Of a stretch of 61,607 nucleotides of DNA, positions 16,693-26,645 are shown piece after piece (the first letter of the stretch is position 1; each line of letters starts with the position of its first letter). Source of the DNA: JBFKQC01 sp041627895 (GTDB lineage Bacteria; Pseudomonadota; Alphaproteobacteria; Rhodobacterales; Rhodobacteraceae). The notes beneath the pieces were generated by a model. It saw nothing but the letters and a program-made list of their open reading frames with translations. It was not told the origin of the DNA and searched no databases. The DNA lies in NCBI GenBank assembly GCA_041627895.1, contig JBFKQC010000014.1, positions 1 through 61,607 on the forward strand, written 5' to 3'. A program made the translations under genes and the position numbers.

Positions 16693-18537
16693 GTGTACAT
16701 TCTGCTTGAAACGCTGGCCGATCTCTGGCGCCTGCTGGATCGTCGCGGACGGGTCCTGGCGCTCGGGCTCGTCGTCCTGCTGATCATCACCGGCATGTTC
16801 GAGATGGGCGCGATCGTGTTCCTGTTCGGATATATCGGCGCGCTGTCCGAGACCGGGTCGGGCAACCCGGTCGAGGATCTCTACCGCGGCATCGGCGGCG
16901 GGCTGGAAGGACGGGCCTTCGCCCTGGCCGCGGGCGTGCTGCTGCTCTTCGTGTTCCTGATGAAGAACGTGACCGGGCTGCTGACGTCCTTCCTGCTGCT
17001 GCGGTTCTCGATGAAACGCTTCGAGCGGGTCAGCGAGGCGCTGTACGCGGGGTATCTGGGCACCCGGCTCGAGCTTTGGCAGCAAAAGGGCACCGCCGGC
17101 GCACGGCAGGTGCTGGCCTCGGCCGGCATCGTGTTCCGCGGCAGTTTCAATGCCGCGCTGTCCGCCTTGTCGGATATCGCGATCATCGTGACCATTCTCT
17201 TGACCCTGCTTTTCGTGCTGGACGCGCGTTTCGTGCTGATCGGCGGGCTGGTGATCGGGCTTGGCGGCTACAGTTTCGTGATGCTGACGCGGTCGCTTTC
17301 GGAAACCCTCGGACGGCGCCAGCTCGAGGCGCAGAAGACCACCCAGATGCTGATGCAGGAAGGGTTCGGCGGCCTGATCGACATCCGCCTCGGCGACCGG
17401 CGCGAAACCATGGTCTCGCGCTACGTCTCGGCTGTCCGCGGCTTCACGCTGGCGGACCGGCGCAGCGCCGGCCTGCGATCGGTTCCGCGCGCGGCGAACG
17501 AGGTCCTGCTTGCGACCGGGATCGTGATGGCGGCGGTCTATTTCGCGGGGCGGCCCGGCGGCATGCAGGCCGCGCTGCCGACGCTCGCGGTGGCCGGCTT
17601 CGCCGGTCTCAGGGTCACCGCGGCGGTCTCGCGCCTGACCGCGGCGCTGCAGCAGATGCGCGAGCGGCGGGAAGAGCGCCGCCTGATGATGACCGCGATC
17701 CGCGAGACCGCGCCAGCCATCCTGCTCGGCGAGGCCGCGACCAGTCCCGACGACTACCTGCACGAGGATCGGCCGCTTCCCGCCGGGGTCTCGGGGCGGC
17801 TCGAGGACCGGATCGCGGTCGACGACGTGTCGTTCACCTATCCCGACGCGGACCTGCCGGCGATCGATCATGTCTCGCTGGAGATCCCGCGGGGACATTT
17901 CGTCGGCTTCTGCGGCCCCTCGGGCGGCGGCAAGTCGACGCTTGCGCGCCTGATCATGGGGCTGATACGCCCCGATACAGGCACGATCCGCTGCGACGGC
18001 TGGGACATCTTCCGCCACCTGCGCGCCTGGCACGCGAATATCGGGCATGTCGGTCAGACCGTCTATATCGCCCCCCGCAACGTCCGGGAAAACGTGGCCT
18101 TCGGCTACGAGCCGCGCGAGATCAACGACCAGGCCGTCTGGCGCGCGCTCGAACTCGCGCGGCTCGGTGACTTCATCCGGCAACAGCCCGACGGGCTCGC
18201 GACCCATCTCGGCGAGGACGGCGTGAAGCTGTCCGGCGGCCAGCGCCAGCGGTTGTCGATCGCCCGCGCGCTCTATCACGACCCCGACGTGCTGGTCTTC
18301 GACGAGGCGACGGCGGCGCTCGACACCGTCACCGAGGCCGAGGTCACCGGCGCGATCGCCCGCCTCAGCGGCGCCAAGACCGTGATCGCGATCGCGCACA
18401 GGCTGTCGACACTGCGCGGCTGCGACCGGATCCATGTCGTCGACGGCGGCCGGATCGTCGCCGAGGGGACGTACAGGGAACTCGAGCGCACGTCGCCGGA
18501 GTTCCGCAAGCTGACCGGCGGCGAGGGCGATCCGTAA
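16693..18537 (+). CDS. ABC transporter, fused permease-ATPase
   Basis: 614-aa half-transporter: six membrane helices up to about residue 320, then an ATPase domain with Walker A GPSGGGKST, signature LSGGQRQRLSIARAL, Walker B VLVFDEATAALD and H-loop AIAHRLST. It is an exporter type, likely moving a lipid-linked glycan or glycolipid given its neighbours. A GTG start at 16693 (VYILLETLADLW) is chosen because the upstream frame has no ATG near a ribosome site and would run into the divergent gene. 140 bp separate it from that gene. Confidence 0.87.
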   Translation: MYILLETLADLWRLLDRRGRVLALGLVVLLIITGMFEMGAIVFLFGYIGALSETGSGNPVEDLYRGIGGGLEGRAFALAAGVLLLFVFLMKNVTGLLTSFLLLRFSMKRFERVSEALYAGYLGTRLELWQQKGTAGARQVLASAGIVFRGSFNAALSALSDIAIIVTILLTLLFVLDARFVLIGGLVIGLGGYSFVMLTRSLSETLGRRQLEAQKTTQMLMQEGFGGLIDIRLGDRRETMVSRYVSAVRGFTLADRRSAGLRSVPRAANEVLLATGIVMAAVYFAGRPGGMQAALPTLAVAGFAGLRVTAAVSRLTAALQQMRERREERRLMMTAIRETAPAILLGEAATSPDDYLHEDRPLPAGVSGRLEDRIAVDDVSFTYPDADLPAIDHVSLEIPRGHFVGFCGPSGGGKSTLARLIMGLIRPDTGTIRCDGWDIFRHLRAWHANIGHVGQTVYIAPRNVRENVAFGYEPREINDQAVWRALELARLGDFIRQQPDGLATHLGEDGVKLSGGQRQRLSIARALYHDPDVLVFDEATAALDTVTEAEVTGAIARLSGAKTVIAIAHRLSTLRGCDRIHVVDGGRIVAEGTYRELERTSPEFRKLTGGEGDP

Positions 18538-18591
18538 CGCGGTCTTGCGCGCCGCGCCGCCGCCCCCCGGTCATTGCGCCGCGCCCGGCGA

Positions 18592-20475
18592 TCAGCCCTC
18601 GGCACCGGCGCGCAGCCGCGCGCAGTCGTAGATGTGGAACGTGCTTCCGGCCCGCTCTCCCGCACCGCGGGGCATACCCGGGGCAGGCACTTCGAACGGC
18701 GCGGCCCAGGTCCGGTGCGGCGCCTCAGGGATCGCCGCGCGCAACACCATCAAGTCCAGTTCGGGCAGCGCCTCGCAGGCCTCGCGCAATTGCGCTGCCG
18801 AGGTCGGGCCCTCGGCCTGCGGATCGGCCCGCCTGGGACAGTAGGTCTGCAGCCTGTCGCGGAAATCGGCGGTGTTCAGCCGGCCGAGCACCGCGGCGCG
18901 GCGGGCGTATTCCAGCGCGGTTTCGCGGTAGAACATCACCCCGGCCCCCTGGATGCAGGAAAAGTAGCTCGGCTGCCGCATCCGGAACCAGAGCAGCGCC
19001 ACGCCCGCCTCCCAGTAGACCGTCCGCCCCGCCAGCATCTCCGCCAGATCGGCCTCTGGCGGGGCGCTTGCGGTGGCATAGGCGGTCTCGGCGCTCCGCC
19101 GGTCGGCGATCGCCAGCGCCGCGGCCAGCAGCGCAGCCGCGCACGCGGCTGCGGCGCCGGTGCCCGCCCGTCCGCGCCAGAACGCAAGCAGGCCCGCGGC
19201 ACCGGCAAGCACCGCGAGCCGCAGCGCGAGGCGGGCGATGTCGTCCCAGCCCCACGGCGTCACCAGCACCGCGACCTGGGCCGCCAGCACCAGCGTCACC
19301 GCCGCCGCGACCGCGGTGCAGGCCAGCGTCAGCCAGCGCAGGTGCCGCCGCCCCGCCCACCAGGCCACCGCCGCCACGGCGATCAGGATCACCGAGGTGA
19401 ACGGGAAGGCGGTCAGCCGCGCCTCGACCGCGTTCGCCGCCAGCGCGGCGATCAGGAACAGCTGCGCCCGCCCGTCGCCCGCCAGGTGCCGGATCGCCGC
19501 GACCGCGAACAGATTGCCCAGCAGCACCACCAGCCACAGCCCGCGCCACGGCTGCAGGTTCAGCGCCAGGACATTGCCGGCAAGATCGCCCGCGATCCAG
19601 CTTGCCGCCACCAGCACCGCGCCGAGCGCCAGCGCTGCCCGCGCCAGCCGCCGGTGCGCCCCGGCCCCGTAACGGGCGGTCAGCGACAGGCTGACGGCGG
19701 GCAGCACCGCCAGCGCGGCACCGCGCCACGACCAGTCGGCGACGAAGGCATGCGGCGTGCGGTAGCGCACGATTTCCAGCCAGGCGCCGTCCATCCGTGC
19801 GAACAGCCGGTCGAACGGCGCGATCCCGGCGATCGCCAGGCCCAGCGCCGCCGCGGCGCCCAGCGCCCCCAGCGCCAGTATCCGCCCCGCGGACATCGTC
19901 AGCACCGCCAGAAGCACCAGCGCCGGCAGCGCCATCAGCGGGTGGATCACCGCGGCCAGCGCGCCGAGACCCCAGGCCGCGGCCGGCCTGCCGCGCAGCG
20001 CCGCGGCCAGCGCCAGCATCGCGACCGCCTCGGCGAAGGGCCGCGGGGTGACGAACGGCTCGCCGTATTGCAGCACGCCGCGGCCGTAATGCGCGATCAG
20101 CACCGCCGCGGCCAGCGCCGCCAGCGCCGCCCGGCGCCCGGTGCCGAACAGCACCACCGCCAGCACCACCAGCGCCGCCAGCCAGACCGCCTGACCGGCC
20201 AGCGCGAAGACCAGGTGCGCGCCGCCCGTGCCGAGCCAGGCGACGGCGGGGGCATAGACCGGCGAGAACACCGAAAAGCTGTCCTGCGACCCGTAGGCGA
20301 AGAACAGATCGCTGCCGAAGGCCTCGGGCGCGAGCCGGTTCAGCGCCTGGACCATGTAGAACTGCGCGTCGTGGACCAGCCCGGCATAGGGGCGCGCGGC
20401 GATCCACGCCGCGGCGATCACCGCCAGCGCGACGATGCCGGCGGCGCGCCCCCGACCCGGGGCCTCAGCGTCCAT
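18592..20475 (-). CDS. polytopic membrane protein, GT-C-like
   Basis: 627 aa with roughly 13 hydrophobic helices; an extracytoplasmic loop with HDAQFYMVQALNR after helix 1 recalls the catalytic loop of GT-C glycosyltransferases. The C-terminal part is soluble and ends in an Arg-rich tail. Second membrane protein of this kind in the cluster and almost the same length as the first, though sequence similarity is not obvious by eye. Annotated as probable glycosyltransferase by fold and context only. Confidence 0.6.
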   Translation of the reverse strand: MDAEAPGRGRAAGIVALAVIAAAWIAARPYAGLVHDAQFYMVQALNRLAPEAFGSDLFFAYGSQDSFSVFSPVYAPAVAWLGTGGAHLVFALAGQAVWLAALVVLAVVLFGTGRRAALAALAAAVLIAHYGRGVLQYGEPFVTPRPFAEAVAMLALAAALRGRPAAAWGLGALAAVIHPLMALPALVLLAVLTMSAGRILALGALGAAAALGLAIAGIAPFDRLFARMDGAWLEIVRYRTPHAFVADWSWRGAALAVLPAVSLSLTARYGAGAHRRLARAALALGAVLVAASWIAGDLAGNVLALNLQPWRGLWLVVLLGNLFAVAAIRHLAGDGRAQLFLIAALAANAVEARLTAFPFTSVILIAVAAVAWWAGRRHLRWLTLACTAVAAAVTLVLAAQVAVLVTPWGWDDIARLALRLAVLAGAAGLLAFWRGRAGTGAAAACAAALLAAALAIADRRSAETAYATASAPPEADLAEMLAGRTVYWEAGVALLWFRMRQPSYFSCIQGAGVMFYRETALEYARRAAVLGRLNTADFRDRLQTYCPRRADPQAEGPTSAAQLREACEALPELDLMVLRAAIPEAPHRTWAAPFEVPAPGMPRGAGERAGSTFHIYDCARLRAGAEG

Positions 20476-20501
20476 CGCCGGGACCGCGCCGCCGGGGGCG
20501 C

Positions 20502-22085
20502 CTATTTCTCTTCATGGTATTCCTGTTCGGTGTTGATCTGCCAAAGCTCGGCGCGGGTGTCGCGGCCCTCGGCGATCCCGTCGACCGCGACCATGGCGGT
20601 CAGCATCGAGTGGTCCTGGTTGTTGTAGCGGTGCATGCCGTTGCGCCCGACGAGGTAGAGGTTGTCGAAGCGCGAAAGATAGTCGCGCACCTCGCCGAAC
20701 TGCTCGTAGGTGCCGAAATAGGCGGGATAGGCCTTTTCGGTGCGCACGACCACCGCGTCGGCCACCGCGTCCGACGCGGCGAAGCCCAGCGTCTCGAGCT
20801 CTGCCACCGCCAGCGCGATCATCTCGGCGTCCGGCATCGACCAGTGCAGGTCGCCCTGGTTCACGAAATATTCCAGCCCGATCCAGATCTTGCCGGGATC
20901 GGCCACCAGATAGGGGCTCCAGTTGTTGAAGACCTGGATCCGCCCGACCATCACGTCGGGTTCCTGCACGTAGATCCAGTTGTCGGGCACCCGCTCCGCC
21001 AGTTCCGCGGCCGCGGTGCCGCCGCCCAGCGCCAGCCGGTCCAGCAGGACGCCCACGGTCAGGAAATCGCGATAGGGCAGCCCCGCGGCCAGCTCGGCCA
21101 CGCGCGGCGGCGCCGAGGGCGAAAGCCCGGCGACCAGTTGCTTGACCGGCATCGACGAGAACACCAGATCGCCCTTGATCCGGCGCCGGTCGCCGTCCGG
21201 CCCCTCGACCTCGACCGCCTGGATTCGGCCGCCCCGCGCATGCAGCGCCACCACGCGGGATCGCAGATGCACCTCGCCGCCCCGCTCTTCGACCAGCCGC
21301 GCGACCTTCTCCCACAACTGCCCGGGGCCGTGCTTGGGATACAGGAAGCGCTCGATCAGGCTGGTCTCGGTGTCCTTCTGCGCGATCGAGCCCGAATTGC
21401 CGCGAAACGACTTCAGCGCGTTCTTCAACAGCGCCAGGATCGACAGCCCCTTGATCCGCTGCGCCCCCCATTCCGCGGGGATCTCCTCGCAAGGCACGCC
21501 CCAGACCTTCTGCGTGTAGTTCTCGAAGAAGGTGGCATAAAGCTCGTGCCCGAAGCGGTTGACGATGAAATCGCGCAGGCTCACCTCGGGGCGGATCGGG
21601 AAGATCTGCGCCTTCAGATAGCTGGCGCCGACGCGCATGGTGCGGATCAGCCCCAGCTTGCGCAGGGTGCCGAGGCTGAACTTGATCGGATAGTCGAAGA
21701 ACTTGCGCCCGTAGAGGATGCGCGAGACCCGGCTGCGCACCAGCATCACCTCGTCCGCGGTCTCCGGGTCCGGCCCCGCCGCGGGGCGCGGCATGTCGGC
21801 GGTCCTGTTCTGATAGCTCAGCCGGACCGTCTCGCCGTCGGCCGCGACCGCCTGGAACGGCAGCATCGCCTGCCACCAGTCCATCACCCTCGTCGACTTG
21901 GAAAAGAACCGGTGCCCGCCGATGTCGATCCGGTTGCCCTTGTAGTTGACCGTGCGGGAAATCCCGCCGACCTGGCCGTCGGCCTCGAACACGACCGGGC
22001 GGATATCGGTCCGCGTCGCCAGCTCGTAGGCCGCCGTCAGCCCGGCAGGGCCGGCCCCGATGATGATCGCGGTCTTCGCCGCCAT
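20502..22085 (-). CDS. FAD-dependent oxidoreductase, UDP-galactopyranose mutase-like
   Basis: 527 aa. The dinucleotide site is IIGAGPAGLTAAYEL; the second FAD contact is DIGGHRFFSKS; the C terminus has NLYLVGRNGMHRYNNQDHSM. It belongs to the protoporphyrinogen oxidase/UGM-like flavoproteins often found next to GtrA and glycosyltransferase genes, and may act on a nucleotide or lipid sugar. The substrate is not known. It lies 51 bp from the downstream gtrA-oriented unit and shares its direction. Confidence 0.8.
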   Translation of the reverse strand: MAAKTAIIIGAGPAGLTAAYELATRTDIRPVVFEADGQVGGISRTVNYKGNRIDIGGHRFFSKSTRVMDWWQAMLPFQAVAADGETVRLSYQNRTADMPRPAAGPDPETADEVMLVRSRVSRILYGRKFFDYPIKFSLGTLRKLGLIRTMRVGASYLKAQIFPIRPEVSLRDFIVNRFGHELYATFFENYTQKVWGVPCEEIPAEWGAQRIKGLSILALLKNALKSFRGNSGSIAQKDTETSLIERFLYPKHGPGQLWEKVARLVEERGGEVHLRSRVVALHARGGRIQAVEVEGPDGDRRRIKGDLVFSSMPVKQLVAGLSPSAPPRVAELAAGLPYRDFLTVGVLLDRLALGGGTAAAELAERVPDNWIYVQEPDVMVGRIQVFNNWSPYLVADPGKIWIGLEYFVNQGDLHWSMPDAEMIALAVAELETLGFAASDAVADAVVVRTEKAYPAYFGTYEQFGEVRDYLSRFDNLYLVGRNGMHRYNNQDHSMLTAMVAVDGIAEGRDTRAELWQINTEQEYHEEK

Positions 22086-22136
22086 GGCCTCTCCGATGAT
22101 CTGCGCTGTCCGCCGCCTGCCTGCCCCTGCGCGGGG

Positions 22137-22583
22137 TCAGACGTCGCGCGCCGCCTTTGCCCGGCGAAAGCTGATCCCCTTGTGCGCAAGGAAGGAATAC
22201 ACGGCGGTGATCCCGACGGCCATGACATGGGCGAGGGTTTCTGCGTCAAGCGGCAGCGAGAACACACGCGCCAGCCGCACAAGCTCCGGCGCGGCGCCGG
22301 AATAGAGCGCCTGCGCGATCCCGGTGGTCAGCACCAGCCCGCCGATCGAGACCATGAAGAAGGCGGTGATCTCGTCATGCATCGCGCGGCCCGAGGGCGG
22401 GAAGGTGTAGCGGCGGTTCAGCACATAGCTGATCGCCATCCCCGAGATGAAGGCCAGCGCGACGGAAAAGCCGTATTGCCAGCCGTCGTCCAGCCCGGCC
22501 AGGCCGTAAAGCACCTGTCCCACGATCAGATTGACCATGGCCGCCAGCCCGGAACAGGCCAGAAAGCGCAAAACCATCGACAT
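22137..22583 (-). CDS. GtrA family membrane protein
   Basis: 148 aa with four membrane helices and the GtrA signature NRRYTF after helix 2. GtrA proteins are thought to flip polyprenyl-linked sugars to the outer leaflet. The ATG at 22583 has AGGTGG eight bases upstream; a GTG four codons earlier overlaps that site and is less likely. Probably cotranscribed with the flavoprotein that follows. Confidence 0.88.
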   Translation of the reverse strand: MSMVLRFLACSGLAAMVNLIVGQVLYGLAGLDDGWQYGFSVALAFISGMAISYVLNRRYTFPPSGRAMHDEITAFFMVSIGGLVLTTGIAQALYSGAAPELVRLARVFSLPLDAETLAHVMAVGITAVYSFLAHKGISFRRAKAARDV

Positions 22584-22675
22584 CAAACGCACCACCTACC
22601 GAATACCCGGCCCCCAGATACGCCGGATCGGCCCGTTCTGGCAATGGAGTTATTTGGAAACAAGGCGTTCCGCGG

Positions 22676-24478
22676 TCAGGTTTGCGTGGCCAGCGCCTCT
22701 GCCCTGGGCCTGGCCGCTTCGTGCCGATCCGGCGTGCCGGGCGCCGCGCCGGACAACGCCATGAAGGCCGCGTATTGCGACAGGAACACCTCGCCGGTCA
22801 GGTGATCGAGGAAATCCGACCGCTGCAGCCGGTCCATCACCGGGCCCTTGACCTCGGAAAGGTGCAGCTTCAGCCCCAGCGTCGCCAGGCGTTCGTTGAT
22901 CGCCTCGAGCGATTCCAGCGCGCTGTAGTCGATCTCGTTCACCGCCGAGAACATCAGCACCACGTGGCCGAGCGCCTTGTCGCGCACCGCCCGGTCGTAG
23001 ACGTAGTCCTCGAGATAGCGCGCATTGGCGAAGAACAGGCTTTCGTCGACGCGCAAGCTCACCAGCGCCGGGTCGGTCCGGACCTTGTGGCGCAGGATGT
23101 TGCGGAAATGCTCGGTGCCCTCGACCAGCCCGACCTCGGCGATATGCGGGCGCGACGAGCGGTAGAGGTAAAGCAGCACCGACAGCACCACGCCCGCCGA
23201 CACGCCCGCCTCGACCCCGAGGCCCAGCGTCAGCAGGATCGTTGCCGCGACGGCGGCGAAATCGGCCCTGGAATAGCTCCAGGTCCGCCTCAGAATGCCG
23301 AAATCCACCAGGCTCAGGACCGCGACGATGATCGTCGCCGCCAGCGTGGCCTTCGGCAGGAAATAGAGCAGCGGCGTCAGGAACAGGGCCGCCAGCGCGA
23401 TGCCGATGGCGGTAAAGGCACCCGCCGCCGGGGTCTCGGCGCCGGCGTCGTAATTGACCACCGAGCGCGCGAAGCCGCCCGTCACCGGATAGCCCCCGGT
23501 GACCGCGGCCGCCACGTTCGAGGCGCCGAGGCCGATCAGTTCCTGGTCCGGCTGGATGCGCTGGCGCTTCTTCGCGGCCAGCGTCTGCGCGACCGACACC
23601 GACTCGACGAAGCCGATCACCGAGATCAGCACGGCCGACCCGAAGAGTCCGGCCCAAAGCCCCGGATCGAGGCCCGGCAGCGTCAGCGGCGGCAGGCCCT
23701 GCGGCACCTCGCCCACGACGGCGACGCCGCGCGCATCCAGCCCGAGGCCGAAGGCGACCAGCGTCGTCACCGCGACCGCCGCCACCGGCCCCGCCTTCGC
23801 CAGGATGTCGGCGAGCCGCGGTTTCAGCCCGGCGCGGACCAGCAGCGGCCTCAGCCCCCTGCGTACCCAGAACAGGAACGCGACCGCGCCCGCCCCGATC
23901 GCCAGCGTCGCCGGGTTCGCCTCGCCCAGATGCGCCCAGAGCGACCCCGCCAGTTCGACCAGCGTGTGCCCGTGCGCCTCGATCCCGAGGATGTGGCGCA
24001 GCTGGCTGGCGGCGATCAGAAGGCCGCTGGCGGTGATGAAGCCGGCGATCACCGGATGGCTGAGGAAATTCGCCAGGAATCCCAGCCGGAACACCCCCAT
24101 CGCCAGCAGGACCAGCCCCGACAGGAAGGCCAGCGTGATCGCCGCCGCGGCGACCTGCCCCGGATCGCTCAGCCCGAGATTGGCGACCGCCGCCGCGGTC
24201 ATCAGCGAGACCACCGCCACCGGCCCCACCGCAAGCGCCCGCGAGGTGCCGAAGATCGCGTAGGCCACCAGGGGCAGGATCGAGGCGTAAAGCCCCATCT
24301 CCGCCGGCAGTCCGGCCAGCAGCGCATAGGCCAGCGATTGCGGGATCAGCATGATCGTCACGATCAGCGCCGCGACCAGGTCGCTGGTCGCCGCCCCGGC
24401 GTCGTAGCGCCGGCCCCAGTCGAGGATCGGCAGATACCGTGCCAGGCGCCGCGGGCCGCCATTCGTCGCTGATTGCAT
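22676..24478 (-). CDS. SulP family anion transporter with STAS domain
   Basis: 600 aa: about 12-14 membrane helices with the SulP start LIVTIMLIPQSLAYALLAGLP, then a cytoplasmic STAS domain in the last 110 residues (VLMFSAVNEIDYSALESLE). SulP members carry sulfate, bicarbonate or other anions with H+ or Na+. Downstream of a sulfide-oxidation module in the same direction, so sulfate export/import is a reasonable guess. GGAAAGGA precedes the ATG. Confidence 0.9.
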   Translation of the reverse strand: MQSATNGGPRRLARYLPILDWGRRYDAGAATSDLVAALIVTIMLIPQSLAYALLAGLPAEMGLYASILPLVAYAIFGTSRALAVGPVAVVSLMTAAAVANLGLSDPGQVAAAAITLAFLSGLVLLAMGVFRLGFLANFLSHPVIAGFITASGLLIAASQLRHILGIEAHGHTLVELAGSLWAHLGEANPATLAIGAGAVAFLFWVRRGLRPLLVRAGLKPRLADILAKAGPVAAVAVTTLVAFGLGLDARGVAVVGEVPQGLPPLTLPGLDPGLWAGLFGSAVLISVIGFVESVSVAQTLAAKKRQRIQPDQELIGLGASNVAAAVTGGYPVTGGFARSVVNYDAGAETPAAGAFTAIGIALAALFLTPLLYFLPKATLAATIIVAVLSLVDFGILRRTWSYSRADFAAVAATILLTLGLGVEAGVSAGVVLSVLLYLYRSSRPHIAEVGLVEGTEHFRNILRHKVRTDPALVSLRVDESLFFANARYLEDYVYDRAVRDKALGHVVLMFSAVNEIDYSALESLEAINERLATLGLKLHLSEVKGPVMDRLQRSDFLDHLTGEVFLSQYAAFMALSGAAPGTPDRHEAARPRAEALATQT

Positions 24479-24499
24479 GGGTCGTGTCCTTTCCGGGGC

Positions 24500-24838
24500 T
24501 CAGCCGGCCGCCGCGCCGGCGGCGGCGATGATCGTCCGCGACCGCGCGCCGGACCGGCAATAGGCCAGCAGGGGCCTGGGCAAGGTGTCAAGCGCCTCGC
24601 GCATCAGGCGGATGTCCCCGGCCCGCGGCCCCGGCGGCGAGACCGGAATGCTGCGCGCCTCGATCCCCGCCGCGCGGGCGGCCGCGGCGATCTCGGCAAA
24701 GCCGGGCTGGCCCGGGTCCTCGCCGTCGGGACGGTTGCAGACGATCGACCGGACGCCCCTCGCGGCGAGGCGCGCGATGTCGCGCGCCCCGATCTGGCCA
24801 GAGACCAGCAGGCTGTCGGGAAGGTGGTCGAGTTCCAT
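24500..24838 (-). CDS. TIGR01244-type phosphatase-like sulfurtransferase
   Basis: 112 aa. It has the dual-specificity-phosphatase loop CRSGARSRT (Cys-x5-Arg) and IVCNRPDGEDPGQP, characteristic of the small domain fused to or found beside Blh persulfide dioxygenases. It starts 14 bp after the MBL gene, so it is in the same operon. It likely acts with that enzyme on persulfide or an unknown small substrate. Confidence 0.83.
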   Translation of the reverse strand: MELDHLPDSLLVSGQIGARDIARLAARGVRSIVCNRPDGEDPGQPGFAEIAAAARAAGIEARSIPVSPPGPRAGDIRLMREALDTLPRPLLAYCRSGARSRTIIAAAGAAAG

Positions 24839-24852
24839 GATCGCCGCCCCCG

Positions 24853-25740
24853 TCACAGCGCGTTCACCGGGACCTTGAGATAGGTCGTCCCGTTGTCCTC
24901 GGCGGGCGGCAGATCGCCGGCGCGCATGTTGACCTGCAGCGAGGGGATGATCAGCCGGGGCATGTCCAGCTCGGCGTCGCGCGCGGTGCGGAACCGGACG
25001 AAGTCTTCCCTGGTCCTGCCCTGGCCGACATGGATGTTCCCGGCCTTCTCGTCGGCCACCGTGGTTTCCCAGGCGATATCGCGGCCGCCCGGGGCATAGT
25101 CGTGGCACATGAAAAGCCGGGTCTCGTCTGGCAGCGCCAGCACCTTCTGGATCGACTCGTAAAGCTCTTCCGCCGACCCGCCGGGAAAATCGGCACGCGC
25201 CGAGCCGCCGTCGGGCATGAACAGTGTGTCGCCGACGAAGGCCGCATCGCCCGCGACATGGGTCATGCAGGCCGGCGTGTGGCCCGGCGTATGCAGCGCC
25301 ACCACCTGCATCGAGCCGATCATGTAGGTGTCGCCGTCCTCGAACAGCGCGTCGAACTGGCTGCCGTCGCGCTGGAACTCGGTGCCCTCGTTGAAGATCT
25401 TGCCGAAGGTGTCCTGCACCACGGTGATCTTCGCGCCGATGCCGATCCTGCCGCCAAGCTGCGACTGGATGTAGGGCGCCGCCGACAGGTGATCGGCATG
25501 GACATGGGTCTCGATCAGCCACTCGACCGCCAGGCCGTTGGCGCGCACGTACTCGATGATCCGGTCGGCGCTGTCATGGGTGATCCGCCCGGCGGCATAG
25601 TCGATGTCCATCACGCTGTCCACGATGGCGCAGGCGTTCGAGTTCGGGTCCTTCACGACATAGGAAATCGTGTTGGTCGCCGCGTCGAAGAAGGCGGTGA
25701 CCTCGGGTTTGACCTGGGTATTCACGGGATAGTCGAACAT
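24853..25740 (-). CDS. MBL-fold persulfide dioxygenase-like protein (Blh type)
   Basis: 295 aa. The metal site THVHADH (residues near 80) and later HTPGHTPACM, GDTLFMPDGG and MCHDYAPGG match ETHE1/Blh-type non-heme iron dioxygenases, which oxidise glutathione persulfide to sulfite. The start has a strong AAAGGAG site. In other Alphaproteobacteria Blh genes belong to sulfide-detoxification operons with YeeE carriers, as here. Confidence 0.88.
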   Translation of the reverse strand: MFDYPVNTQVKPEVTAFFDAATNTISYVVKDPNSNACAIVDSVMDIDYAAGRITHDSADRIIEYVRANGLAVEWLIETHVHADHLSAAPYIQSQLGGRIGIGAKITVVQDTFGKIFNEGTEFQRDGSQFDALFEDGDTYMIGSMQVVALHTPGHTPACMTHVAGDAAFVGDTLFMPDGGSARADFPGGSAEELYESIQKVLALPDETRLFMCHDYAPGGRDIAWETTVADEKAGNIHVGQGRTREDFVRFRTARDAELDMPRLIIPSLQVNMRAGDLPPAEDNGTTYLKVPVNAL

Positions 25741-25762
25741 CTGTCTGCTCCTTTTTTTGCGT

Positions 25763-26209
25763 TCAGGCCCGGATAAGGCCCTTGAGGGTCAGGTTGGCGC
25801 TCAGCCGCATCAGTGTGCGGGCCGCGAGCATCCCCGCCACCAGCGCGGCGGTGAAGATCAGCACATCGGGGTTGCCGGTGCCCAGCGCCGGCAGCGCGCC
25901 GCCCGGGCAGAACCCGGCGATGCCCCAGCCGATGCCGAACACCGCCGAGCCGCCGATCAGGCGGGCGTCGATCACCCGGCTGGCCGGCACCTGGAAATGC
26001 GGGTCGAACAGCGGCGCGGGCCGCGCCAGCGCCCGGCGGTAGCCGAAGAAGGCCACCGCGACGGCGCCGCCCATGACGAAGGCGAGGCTCGGGTCCCAGC
26101 TGCCGAAGAAGTCGAAGAAGTTCAGCACCTTGGCGGGGTTCGCCATGCCGGAAAGCGAGATGCCGGTGCCGAAGACGACGCCGATCAGATAGGTGACGGT
26201 CAGGCGCAT
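25763..26209 (-). CDS. YeeE/YedE-type membrane protein (DUF6691)
   Basis: 148 aa, four to five helices. It has the half-carrier motifs GTGISLSGMANPAKVLNFFD and GIAGFCPGGALPAL, the cysteine of which is conserved in YeeE-like thiosulfate/sulfur carriers. Partner of the next gene upstream, from which it is separated by 4 bp. Confidence 0.87.
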   Translation of the reverse strand: MRLTVTYLIGVVFGTGISLSGMANPAKVLNFFDFFGSWDPSLAFVMGGAVAVAFFGYRRALARPAPLFDPHFQVPASRVIDARLIGGSAVFGIGWGIAGFCPGGALPALGTGNPDVLIFTAALVAGMLAARTLMRLSANLTLKGLIRA

Positions 26210-26213
26210 CCGC

Positions 26214-26645
26214 TCAGCCCCCGATCCCGTGGCGGACCAGATAGACCGTGGCCGCCGTGCTCGCCATGAAGCTCAGCGTGGCGGTGATCGACCGCGGGCT
26301 GAGCCGCGCCAGCCCGCAGACGCCGTGCCCCGAGGTGCAGCCCGAGCCATAGCTGACGCCGAGCCCCACCAGAAGCCCGCCGAGCAGCAGCGCCGGGGTC
26401 GAGACCGGCACGTCGATCGCCGGGAAGCTACCCGCGGCGGCCATGTAGACCCACGGGCCGGTCAGCATCCCGGCCAGCAATGCCGCGCGCCAGACCCAGT
26501 CCCCCGAACTGGCGGGGCTCAACAGCCCCGCAAGGATGCCGGTCGCGCCGAAGACCCGCCCGCGTGCGGCCATCAGCGCGACCGCGGCAAGCCCGATCAG
26601 CGCCCCGCCCGCAAGCGAGGCCAGGGGGGTGAATTCCGTCGTCAT
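26214..26645 (-). CDS. YeeE/YedE-type sulfur carrier half
   Basis: 143 aa, four to five helices, with the signature SYGSGCTSGHGVCGLARLS, whose cysteines line the sulfur path in YeeE. The two small proteins probably pair to form one YeeE-like channel for thiosulfate or another sulfur compound. It is the first gene of the leftward sulfide operon. Confidence 0.87.
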   Translation of the reverse strand: MTTEFTPLASLAGGALIGLAAVALMAARGRVFGATGILAGLLSPASSGDWVWRAALLAGMLTGPWVYMAAAGSFPAIDVPVSTPALLLGGLLVGLGVSYGSGCTSGHGVCGLARLSPRSITATLSFMASTAATVYLVRHGIGG

